Positions 8,446 through 17,961 are shown, counted from the first letter of the stretch. The stretch: 64,000 nt of DNA from Paenibacillus gallinarum (GCF_014836635.1 NZ_JACSQL010000001.1:744001-808000); one strand, 5' to 3'. The notes: generated by a model not told the origin, from the sequence alone. A program made the numbers and translations.

Positions 8446-9951
8446 GTGACGGTAAAAAAGGATTATCCAAGACTAAGTTTACAGAACAGTAACAGTCACC
8501 TACATTCAGTTCATTCCGAGATCAAGCAGCTCCCTGTGAAAGTTCTTCAGATCGGCGAAGGGAATTTTTTGCGGGGGTTTGCCGATTGGATGATTTATGA
8601 AAGCGCTGTTAAAGGTGCGTTTAAGGGTACAGTAGCCGTAACCCAGCCTAGACGGAAAGGTAGAGAGAAACTGCTGACTATAAGGGAACAAGACGGTCTG
8701 TATACGCTGCTGACAAGAGGTATTGTTAATGGGACGGCCGTTGAGAAGGCATCCATCATTCCTATTTTGTCTCGTACAATCGACCCTTATGAAGAATGGC
8801 AAGATTTTTTACAGCTTGCGGTGAGCCCTGAACTGGATATTATCATCTCAAATACGACAGAAGCAGGTTTAACCTACCTGGAGACGAGATATGAAGAGGG
8901 TGTACCAATCGATTCTTTTCCCGGTAAACTTACGGTGTTTTTACATGAACGCTATACTCACTACTCAGGAAGCAAAGAGAGCGGGTTACTTATTTTGCCT
9001 TGCGAACTTGTCGATCGAAATGGAGATGTTCTCAAAAAATACGTGCTGCAGCATAGTATTGATTTTGGTTTTTCAGATTCGTTTCGGGACTGGGTTCAGC
9101 AGGACAATCGGTTTCTGAATAATTTGGTAGATCGGATCGTCACGGGTGCCCCTTCAGAGGAAGAGGCGGCTGTACTCACAGAGCGTTTCGGATATGAAGA
9201 TAAGTTAATGACATTAGCTGAGCCTTACCATCTGTGGGCGATTGAGGGTGAACCGGAACTGGATGACAGGTTTCCGCTTGTACAAGCCGGACTCAATATC
9301 CACTGGACCACAGATCTAAAGCCGTTTCAGCTTCGGAAGGTACGCCTCTTGAATGGTTCTCATACCCTGATGACCCCGATTGCCATACTAAAGGGCCAGA
9401 CATTTGTGCGTGAGACGATGGAAGACAGCGAGCTTGGTGCTTTTGTAAGAGAAGCAGCGGAAAAAGAAATTATTCCTGCTCTTGATCTGCCAGAGGAGGA
9501 AATGCAAAGTTATATCAAAGAAGTGTGGGATCGTTTCCTGAATCCTTATATCAATCATAAACTGACAGATATTATGCTTGGCTCTATCTCTAAATTCAAA
9601 GTAAGACTGCTTCCTACCATGCTTGAAAGTATCAACCGAAACGGAGTTCTGCCGGAGCGAATCGTCACTTCTTTTAGTGCACTGCTTCGTTTATATAGGG
9701 CGGAACAAACTGAGAGTGGATATGTGTCGAGCACTTTTGGCGGAGAGAAAGTAATTCTGCGGGATGAGGAGCGGCTGCTTGCATCCTTGGCTCAGTATTG
9801 GTCCAAATATAGCGGGGCTAATATGAATGAGGTCGTTGCTGAGATTTTGGCAGATGAACACATTTGGGGGCAGAACCTTAATTTGATCTCCGGACTGCGG
9901 GATCAAGTGGCAGAGAATCTGAACAAGTGGGAAAAGGAGGAGCGAGCATAA
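8446..9951 (+). CDS. uxaB: Tagaturonate reductase
   Basis: 501 residues from a GTG start at 8446, chosen because AGAGGTGA lies 6-12 nt upstream; an ATG at 8401 in frame has no such site and lies at the promoter. The N-terminal VLQIGEGNFLRGFADWMI is the Rossmann dinucleotide-binding start of the polyol/mannitol dehydrogenase family, and LLNGSHTLMTPIAILKGQTFVRE is the C-terminal domain signature with catalytic residues. The reaction is NADH-dependent reduction of D-tagaturonate to D-altronate in hexuronate breakdown. It overlaps uxaA by 1 nt (TAATG), so the two are translationally coupled. Confidence 0.9.
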   Translation: MTVKKDYPRLSLQNSNSHLHSVHSEIKQLPVKVLQIGEGNFLRGFADWMIYESAVKGAFKGTVAVTQPRRKGREKLLTIREQDGLYTLLTRGIVNGTAVEKASIIPILSRTIDPYEEWQDFLQLAVSPELDIIISNTTEAGLTYLETRYEEGVPIDSFPGKLTVFLHERYTHYSGSKESGLLILPCELVDRNGDVLKKYVLQHSIDFGFSDSFRDWVQQDNRFLNNLVDRIVTGAPSEEEAAVLTERFGYEDKLMTLAEPYHLWAIEGEPELDDRFPLVQAGLNIHWTTDLKPFQLRKVRLLNGSHTLMTPIAILKGQTFVRETMEDSELGAFVREAAEKEIIPALDLPEEEMQSYIKEVWDRFLNPYINHKLTDIMLGSISKFKVRLLPTMLESINRNGVLPERIVTSFSALLRLYRAEQTESGYVSSTFGGEKVILRDEERLLASLAQYWSKYSGANMNEVVAEILADEHIWGQNLNLISGLRDQVAENLNKWEKEERA

Positions 9952-11468
9952 TGAATACGTATGAATCTTCTGTAACGGATTGGACTCGGCTTCATCCGAA
10001 TGATGATGTGCTCATTGCACTCCGTAATCTAAACTCAGGTGAACAGATTGAGGTTGCCAGCGGACAACATATCATCTTGAAAGAGAATGTCCCCAAAGGT
10101 CACAAGTTTGCAATACGGACTATCCAAGCAGGCGAACATATTATGAAATATGGCTATTCCATAGGGATAGCTAAGGAACAGATTGAGACAGGGAAATGGC
10201 TTCATACTCACAATGTCAGCACAGGGCTAAGTGGTCTTGTTGACTACGAATATGTGAAAACCCCAACCCTAAAACCGGCCCTTGCACCTGCACATCTTCG
10301 TACTTTTCAGGGTTACAGACGAAGTAGCGGCCAGGTAGGAATCCGTAACGAAATTTGGATTATTAATACGGTTGGATGTATCAACAAAGTATGTGAGGCA
10401 CTGGCGAAAATGGGGAATACGGCTTTTCAGGGCCGTGTGGACGGGGTCTATCATTTTGCTCATCCGTTCGGCTGTTCACAGCTTGGCGATGATCTAAAAT
10501 ACACCCAGCAGCTGCTTGCGTCCCTTGTCTCTCATCCAAATGCCGGTGGTGTACTAGTGATTGGCCTAGGCTGTGAGAATAATCAGATTGAGGAATTCAA
10601 GACGTTTATTCCAGATGAGGATCAAGCGAGGGTGCGGTTCTTAAAAGCACAGGAAATTGATGATGAGATGGCCGAAGGGCTGCGCTTATTAGAAGAACTG
10701 ACGGAGCTTGCTGAGAAGCAGGAGCGTGAACCTGTTCCTATATCTGAACTTACCATTGGACTTAAATGCGGCGGGTCAGATGGATTCTCGGGAATCACAG
10801 CTAACCCTCTAGTAGGGGTTGTATCCGATAAGCTGGTTGCAGCTGGCGGTACAGCAATTCTTACCGAAGTCCCGGAGATGTTTGGAGCGGAAACAATTCT
10901 GATGAACAGAGCTCGCAGTGAAGGCGTTTATGAAGAGCTTGTGAACTTAATCAACAATTTCAAACAATATTATGTGAACCATGGACAGAATATTTATGAG
11001 AATCCCTCACCGGGTAATAAGGAGGGGGGAATCACTACCTTGGAAGAAAAATCTCTGGGCTGTACACAAAAAGGCGGACATTCAGAGGTAGTAGATGTGG
11101 TTGCTTATGGGAAAAAGGTAACGCAAAAAGGGCTCAATATTGTGGAGGCTCCTGGTAACGATCTGGTATCCGTAACTGCGCTGTCAGCTGCAGGCGCGCA
11201 TATTGTTCTATTTACGACTGGACGAGGAACTCCTTTTGGCGGACCGGTTCCTACTGTCAAAATTGCTACCAATTCTGATCTTGCTAATCGCAAAAAGCAC
11301 TGGATCGACTTTAATGCGGGTCAGTTGCTCGAAGGAAAAGCAATGGACGATCTTGCAGATGAACTTCTGGCAGAACTGATTGAAATTGCTTCAGGGAATA
11401 AAGTGACGAACAGCGAACGTTATGGTTTCCGCGAGATTGCGATTTTTAAAGATGGAGTCATCTTATAG
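9951..11468 (+). CDS. uxaA: Altronate dehydratase
   Basis: 505 residues. ATG 9951 overlaps the uxaB stop, with AAAGGAGGAG 8 nt upstream. The N-terminal SAF-type domain (about residues 8-90) is followed by the large UxaA domain with GYRRSSGQVGIRNEIWIINTVGC and the metal-binding region GLKCGGSDGFSGITANP. It dehydrates D-altronate to 2-keto-3-deoxygluconate after UxaB. Neither uronate isomerase (uxaC) nor KDG kinase/aldolase genes are in this window, so the operon is only part of the pathway. Confidence 0.93.
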   Translation: MNTYESSVTDWTRLHPNDDVLIALRNLNSGEQIEVASGQHIILKENVPKGHKFAIRTIQAGEHIMKYGYSIGIAKEQIETGKWLHTHNVSTGLSGLVDYEYVKTPTLKPALAPAHLRTFQGYRRSSGQVGIRNEIWIINTVGCINKVCEALAKMGNTAFQGRVDGVYHFAHPFGCSQLGDDLKYTQQLLASLVSHPNAGGVLVIGLGCENNQIEEFKTFIPDEDQARVRFLKAQEIDDEMAEGLRLLEELTELAEKQEREPVPISELTIGLKCGGSDGFSGITANPLVGVVSDKLVAAGGTAILTEVPEMFGAETILMNRARSEGVYEELVNLINNFKQYYVNHGQNIYENPSPGNKEGGITTLEEKSLGCTQKGGHSEVVDVVAYGKKVTQKGLNIVEAPGNDLVSVTALSAAGAHIVLFTTGRGTPFGGPVPTVKIATNSDLANRKKHWIDFNAGQLLEGKAMDDLADELLAELIEIASGNKVTNSERYGFREIAIFKDGVIL

Positions 11469-11490
11469 ATGTAAAATCATTATGTAAATG

Positions 11491-11531
11491 AAGACCAGTA
11501 GAGATAGAGCATATCTCTACTGGTCTTTTTA
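11491..11531 (+). terminator. Rho-independent terminator after uxaA
   Basis: AAGACCAGTAGAGATA pairs with TATCTCTACTGGTCTT, loop of a few nt, then T run. Near-perfect 16-bp stem. Confidence 0.9.
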
Positions 11532-11540
11532 GTGGTTCTT

Positions 11541-12449
11541 TTAAATGATTCCATAGCTAGCGAGTGTCTTAAGTCGCTCCATCGTGAGATGTCCCCGCCA
11601 TTCTGCTTCGGATGCTACACTTAGCGCAGGCCAAGAGATTGGCCAGCCCCCGTCTTCTTGTTGCGAAGCCAAAAGATGTTCTAGATGCTGCTGGGTAATT
11701 TCCTTCGGTATAAAGTGAGCCGCATAGCTGTCTGAACGAGGCGCCCAGTCCAGCACTTTTTGTACATAACCGGTTGCTTCTGGATCCAGTTCGATGACAC
11801 CAGGCTGCTCTAGCAAATGATCGAGTTTTTGTTTAAGTCGAATGGATCGATCGCTCTCATCCTGAGTTTCGAGAAAATGTATCGCTTGTATAAGATCGTG
11901 ATATCCTTTAAGTTCAGCGTTTTCAAGAGAAGACCAAACAAAATCTTCAGCCTTTTTGAACCAGCTCTCCCTAAGGAATGGATGCCAATCCTTACATTTA
12001 TATAGTAGTCCAATAATAGAGCCTGATGGATTAAGAGAAGCCGTATCATCTTTTTCCGTTGTCCACCAGGGTGCATGGGGATAATCGTTTACGTTTTTGA
12101 AAGAATAGGGCCATCCACCAGTTTTGGCATTCGCATGTTTTTGCAGGAAAAACCCGAGTCCTGTAAGGATACGTTCAGGATAAAAGTGAACTTCATCCAG
12201 TAAATGAAGCGCAAACTCAGCACCTTGGGGTTGACTGTAAGGACTGCGAATATCGGGTTCTAGTGCATGCCCAAAACCGCCATCCTGATTTTGATAAGCG
12301 GCAAGCGCTTGTACCACGGATTCTGCAGATCTTTGTCCTGTCGCATATTCGAAACGGTAACGATCCAGCAAGCGAGCATGGGTATACATGAAATGATGAG
12401 CTTTTTTCACAACCGGATGAGACACATCTAGTAATGGATATGTTGTCAT
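11541..12449 (-). CDS. Squalene-cyclase/prenyltransferase-like alpha-alpha toroid protein
   Basis: 302 residues when started at ATG 12449, which has AAAGGAG about 9 nt upstream. A longer frame to 12656 exists, but its extra N-terminus is unlike the rest. QDGGFG repeats typical of prenyltransferase/squalene-cyclase (QW-like) toroids are visible: YQNQDGGFGHALEPD near residues 48-62 and QQEDGGWPISW near the C-terminus. The aspartate-rich DxDD motif of true squalene-hopene cyclases is not seen, so this is probably a non-cyclase member. Substrate unknown. It lies between hexuronate and beta-galactosidase genes. Confidence 0.6.
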   Translation of the reverse strand: MTTYPLLDVSHPVVKKAHHFMYTHARLLDRYRFEYATGQRSAESVVQALAAYQNQDGGFGHALEPDIRSPYSQPQGAEFALHLLDEVHFYPERILTGLGFFLQKHANAKTGGWPYSFKNVNDYPHAPWWTTEKDDTASLNPSGSIIGLLYKCKDWHPFLRESWFKKAEDFVWSSLENAELKGYHDLIQAIHFLETQDESDRSIRLKQKLDHLLEQPGVIELDPEATGYVQKVLDWAPRSDSYAAHFIPKEITQQHLEHLLASQQEDGGWPISWPALSVASEAEWRGHLTMERLKTLASYGII

Positions 12450-12537
12450 AGTTTGAATCACTCCTTTAGTGCTTGATCGTATCCTCTTCTGTATTCCTCG
12501 TGTTCCTCTATTTCCCTGCAAAATGGTAAGGGAAATA

Positions 12538-12580
12538 GAAAATTCCCGCACCCTCTGCTTATGCAGATTGTACGGGAATA
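12538..12580 (-). terminator. Probable terminator of the beta-galactosidase gene
   Basis: On the minus strand ATTCCCG pairs with CGGGAAT around a long loop containing an inner CTGCATAAGCAG hairpin, followed by TTTTC. The T run is short. Confidence 0.5.
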
Positions 12581-12618
12581 AGTATCTAGAAACGATGTGT
12601 GAAAGCACATGGAGAGAA

Positions 12619-14646
12619 CTATTTAACTTGCAGAATTTGTACACCACGTCCTTCAATTTGGATGGTTCCCTTATGAGCAGTACCTGTCAGAAGATCCTCA
12701 ACCTGAACATCACCTAGATCATAGGAACAAGCTTCCTTATTGAAGTTGAGCACAAACAGATAAGAGATTCCGTCTTTTACACGGCGGCTGACTTCAACGC
12801 CATCAGGTGTAACTAGCGTCTGTTCAATACCTTTATCGGCTGCTATTTTGTCAACCAGGCCGTCAAGGAAGCTGATTTCTGGATCAGAAGCGACGTAGTA
12901 TGCTTCACCACTACCAAATACATTACGGGTCAAGGATGGCATGCCTTGATAGAAATCTTCACCATACTCAGCAATCACTTCCGCACCCTCGGTATGGAGT
13001 AGATCACAGAGTAGACCGCATTCATATTCGCCCGAAAGTTTGCCATATGCGTTTTTTACAATCATTTTGTTCTTCTGGTCCGGGAACAGTGCATCGATTT
13101 CTTCTACCCAGATACCGAGAAGGCCCCGAAGTTCTCCAGGGTATCCTCCCACAGTGACAAGGTCATTCTCATTAACCACCCCGCTGAAGAACGTAGTAAC
13201 AAAGGTCCCGCCGTTTTTCGTGAATGTCTCCAGTTTATTAGCGAATCCGGGTTTCACCATGTAGAGCACGGGTGCTACAACAACCTCATAGGAAGAAAGA
13301 TCAGTATCGACACTGATCATATCAACTTGGATATTACGACGATAGAAGGCAGCATAGTACTTATGAATTTGTTCTACATAATTTAGGGCTACCGAAGGAC
13401 CGCTTGATTTCTCGATTGCCCACCAGTTCTCCCAATCAAACAGAATCGCTACTTTGGATTCTATACGAGAGTCTAGCGTCCGCTCTCCGAGTTTCGCGAG
13501 TTCTTGGCCTAGCTGAGTTACTTCACGGAATACTCGGGTATTTTCATGGCCCACATGTTCAATGACCGCACCATGGTATTTCTCGCAAGCTCCGATGGAT
13601 CTGCGAAGCTGGAAGAACATCACGGTATCTGCTCCATGGGCAACCGTCTGATAGCTTTGCAGACGCATTACGCCAGGACGTTTTAAAGAGTTGTAGGGCT
13701 GCCAGTTTTGCTGGCTTGGAGTCTGCTCCATCAGCATGAACGGCATGCCGTCTTTTAGACCTCTCATTAGGTCATTTGCCATCGCTGTTTCACTAGGAGG
13801 AGTGGTGAGACTCGGGTAGCTGTCCCAAGATACGATGTCCATATGTTTCGCCCATTTGAAATAATCAAGCTGTTTGAAGAATCCCATCAAGTTCGTAGTT
13901 ACCACAGAATCCGGTATGTATCTCTTAATTGCATCATACTCCATTTTGTAGCAAGCGAGCATGCTATCCGAATTAAAACGAGAGTAATCAAGGGAAATCC
14001 CTTGGAAATTGGTTCTGCGCTCACCCCATTCTTCACTGAGATTGCTTGGTAGTACGATCTCATCCCAGTCATAGAATGTATGTCCCCAAAAAGCAGTGTT
14101 CCAGGCTTTATTCAGGGTATCCAGATTCTGATAACGTTGTTTTAACCATACACGAAAAGCACGTTCGCAGTTGTCACAGTAACACTCACCGCCATATTCA
14201 TTGGAAACATGCCATACAAGTACTGCAGGATGATCTTGATAACGTTCCGCAAGCTTGCTTGCAATCCGTTCGGAGTACAAACGATAGGTCGGGCTATTTG
14301 GACAGGAGTTGTGACGGCCGCCAAACTTTCGTTTTCTACCATCTCTATCTACACGGAGTACATCTGGATATTTAGTAGCCATCCATGCCGGATGAGCGCC
14401 GGTACTTGTTGCTAGACAGACATAGACACCGCTTTCATAGAGGCTGTCGATCAGTTCATCGAGCCACTCAAAATTATATGTGATTTCATCAGGCTGGTTT
14501 TTAGCCCATGAGAATACATTAATCGTTGCGATATCGATACCTGCTATTTTGAACATACGAAGATCTTCTTGATGAGTTGCCTCGTCCCATTGTTCTGGAT
14601 TGTAGTCGCCGCCGTAAAATATTTTAGGAAGTTTAGAACTAATCAA
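12619..14646 (-). CDS. Beta-galactosidase, glycoside hydrolase family 42
   Basis: 675 residues from a TTG at 14646 with GAGGTGA just upstream; this gives MISSKLPKIFYGGDYNPEQW, the normal GH42 N-terminus. The frame reading further upstream runs into the promoter region. The acid/base is Glu150 in WHVSNEYGGEC and the nucleophile Glu307 in MLMEQTP. Cys115, Cys155, Cys157 and Cys160 form the zinc site characteristic of many GH42 enzymes. There is no signal peptide, so it acts on galactosides already imported. The C-terminal part (trimerisation and beta domains) is complete. Divergent from an AraC regulator that probably controls it. Confidence 0.94.
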   Translation of the reverse strand: MISSKLPKIFYGGDYNPEQWDEATHQEDLRMFKIAGIDIATINVFSWAKNQPDEITYNFEWLDELIDSLYESGVYVCLATSTGAHPAWMATKYPDVLRVDRDGRKRKFGGRHNSCPNSPTYRLYSERIASKLAERYQDHPAVLVWHVSNEYGGECYCDNCERAFRVWLKQRYQNLDTLNKAWNTAFWGHTFYDWDEIVLPSNLSEEWGERRTNFQGISLDYSRFNSDSMLACYKMEYDAIKRYIPDSVVTTNLMGFFKQLDYFKWAKHMDIVSWDSYPSLTTPPSETAMANDLMRGLKDGMPFMLMEQTPSQQNWQPYNSLKRPGVMRLQSYQTVAHGADTVMFFQLRRSIGACEKYHGAVIEHVGHENTRVFREVTQLGQELAKLGERTLDSRIESKVAILFDWENWWAIEKSSGPSVALNYVEQIHKYYAAFYRRNIQVDMISVDTDLSSYEVVVAPVLYMVKPGFANKLETFTKNGGTFVTTFFSGVVNENDLVTVGGYPGELRGLLGIWVEEIDALFPDQKNKMIVKNAYGKLSGEYECGLLCDLLHTEGAEVIAEYGEDFYQGMPSLTRNVFGSGEAYYVASDPEISFLDGLVDKIAADKGIEQTLVTPDGVEVSRRVKDGISYLFVLNFNKEACSYDLGDVQVEDLLTGTAHKGTIQIEGRGVQILQVK

Positions 14647-14675
14647 TGGATTCACCTCTTGTATAAGAATAAGTC

Positions 14676-14689
14676 CATGATATATCATG
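14676..14689. promoter_or_regulatory. 14-bp perfect palindrome between GH42 gene and AraC gene
   Basis: CATGATATATCATG lies 30 nt before the GH42 start within the 115-nt divergent spacer. Candidate operator; a TATAAT at 14727-14732 probably serves the AraC gene. Confidence 0.4.
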
Positions 14690-14760
14690 AGATATATTTT
14701 TAAAATATAAGAATTGTAGAGACGTATATAATAATATGGAACTAAACAAGAGGTGAAGTT

Positions 14761-15600
14761 ATGCTGCTTACTCCAGAACATCAGCGTTTTTTTATGACGA
14801 GCAGAGAACAACCGCTGCCATTATATATCGAAAGTATTGGAGCGAATTTGAATCAAGAATCGATCGTGCGTTCCGCAGGATATCCTTGCTACCACTGGCT
14901 GCAGACCATGGAAGGGGAGGGGGAGTTTACTTTCGCCGGAAAAACGTATCGACTTCTCCCGGGAACCGGTGTACTTGTGGCCCCAGGTGAACCGCATGAG
15001 TACAAAAGAAAAGGGGCAGATAGGCTATGGTCTACTCTATACATTACGTTTAGCGGTCCGCAGACGAGTGCTATTCTAGCAACGCTTGAACTTGAACCAT
15101 CGGCATGTTACCAGTGGGCCCCTTCTTCAGAGCTCCAGTTCTTCGGACAACAAGTTCTTGGATCAATCGGCAGCGATCGGGATTTAACCGGTCTTGAAGC
15201 ATCTGGTGATCTATACCGTTTTCTATTACTACTTAAAAAATATGGAACGACGGGAAATTCACCTTCGTTGTCTCACTCCCTTGAACGGCTTGCTCCGCTG
15301 CTTCAGTTTATGGAAGAAAAATTGAGTGATCCGAGTGTTGGTTTGTCGGAAATGGCAGCTGTACTTTCGGTTAGTCCCCGATACGTCAATACCCTCTTCA
15401 AACAATCTTTTGGAGAGACCGCTTATGGATATTTCATCCTGAAACGAATCCGCAGAGCGAAAGAAATTCTCACATCACGTCCAGATATGACGGTTAAGGA
15501 AACGGCGGAAGCTGTCGGCTTCCGGGATGCAAGTCATTTTGTAGCTACGTTTCGTAAGATCGAAGGTGTAACACCAGAACATTTTCGTAAATTGTACTGA
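14761..15600 (+). CDS. AraC-family regulator, probable regulator of the GH42 gene
   Basis: 279 residues, with AGAGGTGA upstream of the ATG. N-terminal cupin-like sensor (GEGEFTFAGKTYRLLPGTGVLVAPGEPHEY, residues about 47-80, with the closing PxxPHxY pattern as GEPHEYK). The two C-terminal helix-turn-helix units are LSEMAAVLSVSPRYVNTLFKQSFGET and VKETAEAVGFRDASHFVATFRKIEGVTPEHFRK. This is the melibiose/rhamnose-type AraC layout. Divergent position suggests control of the beta-galactosidase and possibly of the esterase and SMP-30 genes downstream. Confidence 0.88.
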   Translation: MLLTPEHQRFFMTSREQPLPLYIESIGANLNQESIVRSAGYPCYHWLQTMEGEGEFTFAGKTYRLLPGTGVLVAPGEPHEYKRKGADRLWSTLYITFSGPQTSAILATLELEPSACYQWAPSSELQFFGQQVLGSIGSDRDLTGLEASGDLYRFLLLLKKYGTTGNSPSLSHSLERLAPLLQFMEEKLSDPSVGLSEMAAVLSVSPRYVNTLFKQSFGETAYGYFILKRIRRAKEILTSRPDMTVKETAEAVGFRDASHFVATFRKIEGVTPEHFRKLY

Positions 15601-15606
15601 TAAGTA

Positions 15607-15668
15607 AAACAATTTCATAATACCTTTCGTTGCTTTAATCGGGAATATATATAGATCAAAATGGTTCT
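15607..15668 (+). repeat. Partial copy (left end) of the MITE-like repeat
   Basis: Shares about 60 nt with the left half of the full copy at 27232: ACAATTTCATAATACC, TTGCTTTAATC, ATATATAG, AAATGGTTCT in the same order. The right terminal inverted repeat is not found, so this looks like a decayed or truncated copy. Confidence 0.6.
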
Positions 15669-15756
15669 TTAGGATTGATGAAAACGGTTTTATGTAGGAT
15701 GATGGGAGTTAGATAGACGAGGAACATCACTTGAGATGAAGAAAGAAGGGGAAAGA

Positions 15757-16545
15757 ATGTCTAAACTATTCATTTGGCCTGGTCAGCCTCCTTATGCAGC
15801 AGAAGGATATGAAGCAGATCGACCAACACTGAGAGCATACCCAGCGGAAGGAGCCAAAAGCGCTGTTATTGTCTGCCCAGGCGGCGGATACTGCCATTTA
15901 GCGGATCATGAAGGAGAGCCCGTAGCAAAGTGGCTGAATGAAGCGGGCATTTCGGCATTTGTATTAAAATATCGGATCTTTCCGCACAGAGAACCTGCAC
16001 CTCTCGCTGATGCAAGACGGGCGATACAATATGTGAGAGCCCATGCACAGGAATATGGGATTGATAAAAATCGGATTGCTATGCTGGGATTCTCGGCTGG
16101 AGGACATTTGACTGCGAATGCGGGAACTTCGTGGGTTCCTGGTGAAGAAGATCCGAAAGATCCTGTAGCTTCGGAGAGTTCAAAGCTAGATGCAATGATT
16201 CTCTGCTATCCTGTGATTACGATGGAGGATTACGGTCATTTTGGTTCAAGAGAGGCATTGCTTGGTAAAGCCGCTTCGAGCGATCTCATTCAAAAATATA
16301 GCAACGAAAAGCAAGTATGCAAGGAAACACCCCCTGCTTTTATTTGGCACACGTATGAAGATGAGGCAGTCCCTGTTCAGAACAGCCTAGCTATGTCTAT
16401 GGCGTTAAGTGAATCAAGAGTTCCACATGAGCTTCATGTATTTGAAGAAGGACGGCATGGAATCGGACTGGCTGAGGAATTTGAAGAAACAACAGGAAAG
16501 TGGAAGGAACTATGTATTACCTGGCTTCGGAAGCAGGGATGGTAG
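15757..16545 (+). CDS. Alpha/beta hydrolase, carbohydrate esterase / acetylxylan esterase-like
   Basis: 262 residues from ATG 15757; AGAAGGGGAAAG is upstream, and the in-frame ATG at 15736 lacks a site. The oxyanion loop is VIVCPGGGYCHLADHEGEP (HGGG-like, CPGGGY form), the nucleophile Ser sits in MLGFSAGGHL, Asp in HTYEDEAVPV and His in EEGRHGIGLA. This GGGY form is that of the BD-FAE/Axe-like esterases active on acetylated or feruloylated glycans. No signal peptide is present. It is followed by an SMP-30 lactonase and sits downstream of the AraC/GH42 pair, consistent with plant-glycan oligosaccharide use. Confidence 0.82.
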   Translation: MSKLFIWPGQPPYAAEGYEADRPTLRAYPAEGAKSAVIVCPGGGYCHLADHEGEPVAKWLNEAGISAFVLKYRIFPHREPAPLADARRAIQYVRAHAQEYGIDKNRIAMLGFSAGGHLTANAGTSWVPGEEDPKDPVASESSKLDAMILCYPVITMEDYGHFGSREALLGKAASSDLIQKYSNEKQVCKETPPAFIWHTYEDEAVPVQNSLAMSMALSESRVPHELHVFEEGRHGIGLAEEFEETTGKWKELCITWLRKQGW

Positions 16546-16751
16546 AGAGGGCTAAGATGATGAGAAGGCCTACGGATATAAAACTGTAAATTGAGGACAG
16601 GTTTGTAATGATCAGAGATATTTACTGATTACGGAAGAGCTTGATGATGGTTAGATGGTAATCCTGCGTTTAAGTAGAGTGAATCGCGTGTATTAACATG
16701 GATAGATACATCAGCCAAAGTGTTATAGCGATTAGCGAAGGAGTGTTTAAC

Positions 16752-17654
16752 ATGACAGAACTTGAACTTGTACTAGATGCAAAAGCGAAGCTTGGAGAAG
16801 GTCCCAGCTGGGATGCGGAAGCGGGCCGTCTATTTTGGGTAGATATTGAAGGTTTTGGGCTGCATGCTTATGATCCGCAGACGGGTGAGGATACCGTTTA
16901 TGATATCGGACAACATATCGGGGCTGTTGTACCATACGAGAAAGAACGCGTTATCGTTGCGCTACGAGAGGGGTATCATGTGTATAACCTCAATACAGGA
17001 GAACTTGAGCTTATTCATGATCCCGAAGAGAGCCGTAAGGATAACCGATTTAACGATGGAAAATGTGACCCAGCAGGTCGTTTTTGGGCAGGCACGATGA
17101 GTCTTGAAGGAAAAGACAAGCAAGGTGCTCTTTATTGTCTAGAAGACGGAGAAGTAAGCACCGTATTTACCGAAGTTTCCACCTCTAATGGTCTAGGCTG
17201 GAGTCCTGACCATAAAACCATGTATTACATTGATACACCTACAGGCAAGGTAGATAGGCTTGATTATGATGAGAAGACAGGCGAGTTGTCTAATCGCAGA
17301 ACAGCTGTGGATTTTCCTGAAAATGTTGGTTTCCCTGATGGCATGACCGTAGATGCAGAAGGGATGATCTGGATCGCACATTGGGGAGGATCACAAGTAA
17401 GCCGCTGGAATCCGGATACAGGAAAGATGCTGTCACGCATTGAAATCCCTGCGGAGCAAGTGACCTGTTGCTGCTTTGGGGGTCAAGATCTGGACGAGCT
17501 ATATATTACTACAGCGCGAAATGGACTAAGCGCCGAACAACTCAAAAAAACGCCGCACGCGGGTGGACTGTTTCGAATCAAACCGGGTGTAAAAGGAATG
17601 CCGACTTTCCGTTATAAACAAAAATTATTTCGAATTTATGATGAATCATTATAA
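16752..17654 (+). CDS. SMP-30/gluconolactonase-like calcium-dependent lactonase
   Basis: 300 residues from ATG 16752 with AAGGAG 8 nt upstream; an earlier in-frame ATG at 16698 has no site. The six-bladed propeller metal ligands are visible: Glu in KLGEGPSWD, Asn in NRFNDGKCDPAGRFWAGTM, Asn in STSNGLGWSPD and Asp in GFPDGMTVD. The family hydrolyses sugar lactones such as gluconolactone. In this context it may act on an aldonolactone made during sugar oxidation, but the substrate is not shown by the sequence. A terminator follows. Confidence 0.88.
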   Translation: MTELELVLDAKAKLGEGPSWDAEAGRLFWVDIEGFGLHAYDPQTGEDTVYDIGQHIGAVVPYEKERVIVALREGYHVYNLNTGELELIHDPEESRKDNRFNDGKCDPAGRFWAGTMSLEGKDKQGALYCLEDGEVSTVFTEVSTSNGLGWSPDHKTMYYIDTPTGKVDRLDYDEKTGELSNRRTAVDFPENVGFPDGMTVDAEGMIWIAHWGGSQVSRWNPDTGKMLSRIEIPAEQVTCCCFGGQDLDELYITTARNGLSAEQLKKTPHAGGLFRIKPGVKGMPTFRYKQKLFRIYDESL

Positions 17655-17673
17655 TTCACCGAGTAGCCCTAAT

Positions 17674-17722
17674 AAGACACGGTAGAGATCGTATATACGA
17701 TCCTTTCTCCGCGTCTTTTTAT
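17674..17722 (+). terminator. Rho-independent terminator with inner palindrome
   Basis: AAGACaCGG pairs with CCGcGTCTT and encloses the perfect palindrome GATCGTATATACGATC; a T run follows. Confidence 0.8.
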
Positions 17723-17787
17723 TTTGGTTAATAGGCATAGTTATCGAGATATATGTAACTTTTTCTTTGCTAAATTGTTTATAGAGT

Positions 17788-17899
17788 AAATCAATTTCAT
17801 AACTCATTAAAACGATAAATTTGTGACAAATAGAAACGTTTTGATCTATATAGTCCTGATTACATTACAGCAACTAAAGGTATTATGAAATTGATTCAG
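17788..17899 (-). repeat. Full-length MITE-like repeat, reverse orientation
   Basis: About 112 nt bounded by AATCAATTTCATAA on the left and TTATGAAATTGATTC on the right. Its reverse complement aligns along the whole length with the copy at 27232-27349. AGAGT directly abuts both ends (AGAGTAA on the right), suggesting a short target-site duplication. No coding capacity. Confidence 0.8.
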
Positions 17900-17961
17900 A
17901 GTAATAAATAAAATGTGAACGAGGGTAAATGTGACTATATTCTTGCAAAGGGGATACTGCG

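Noticed and set aside
12509..12537. TATTTCCCT/AGGGAAATA hairpin as terminator
   Set aside because: No T run on either strand; the neighbouring hairpin fits the end of the GH42 transcript better.
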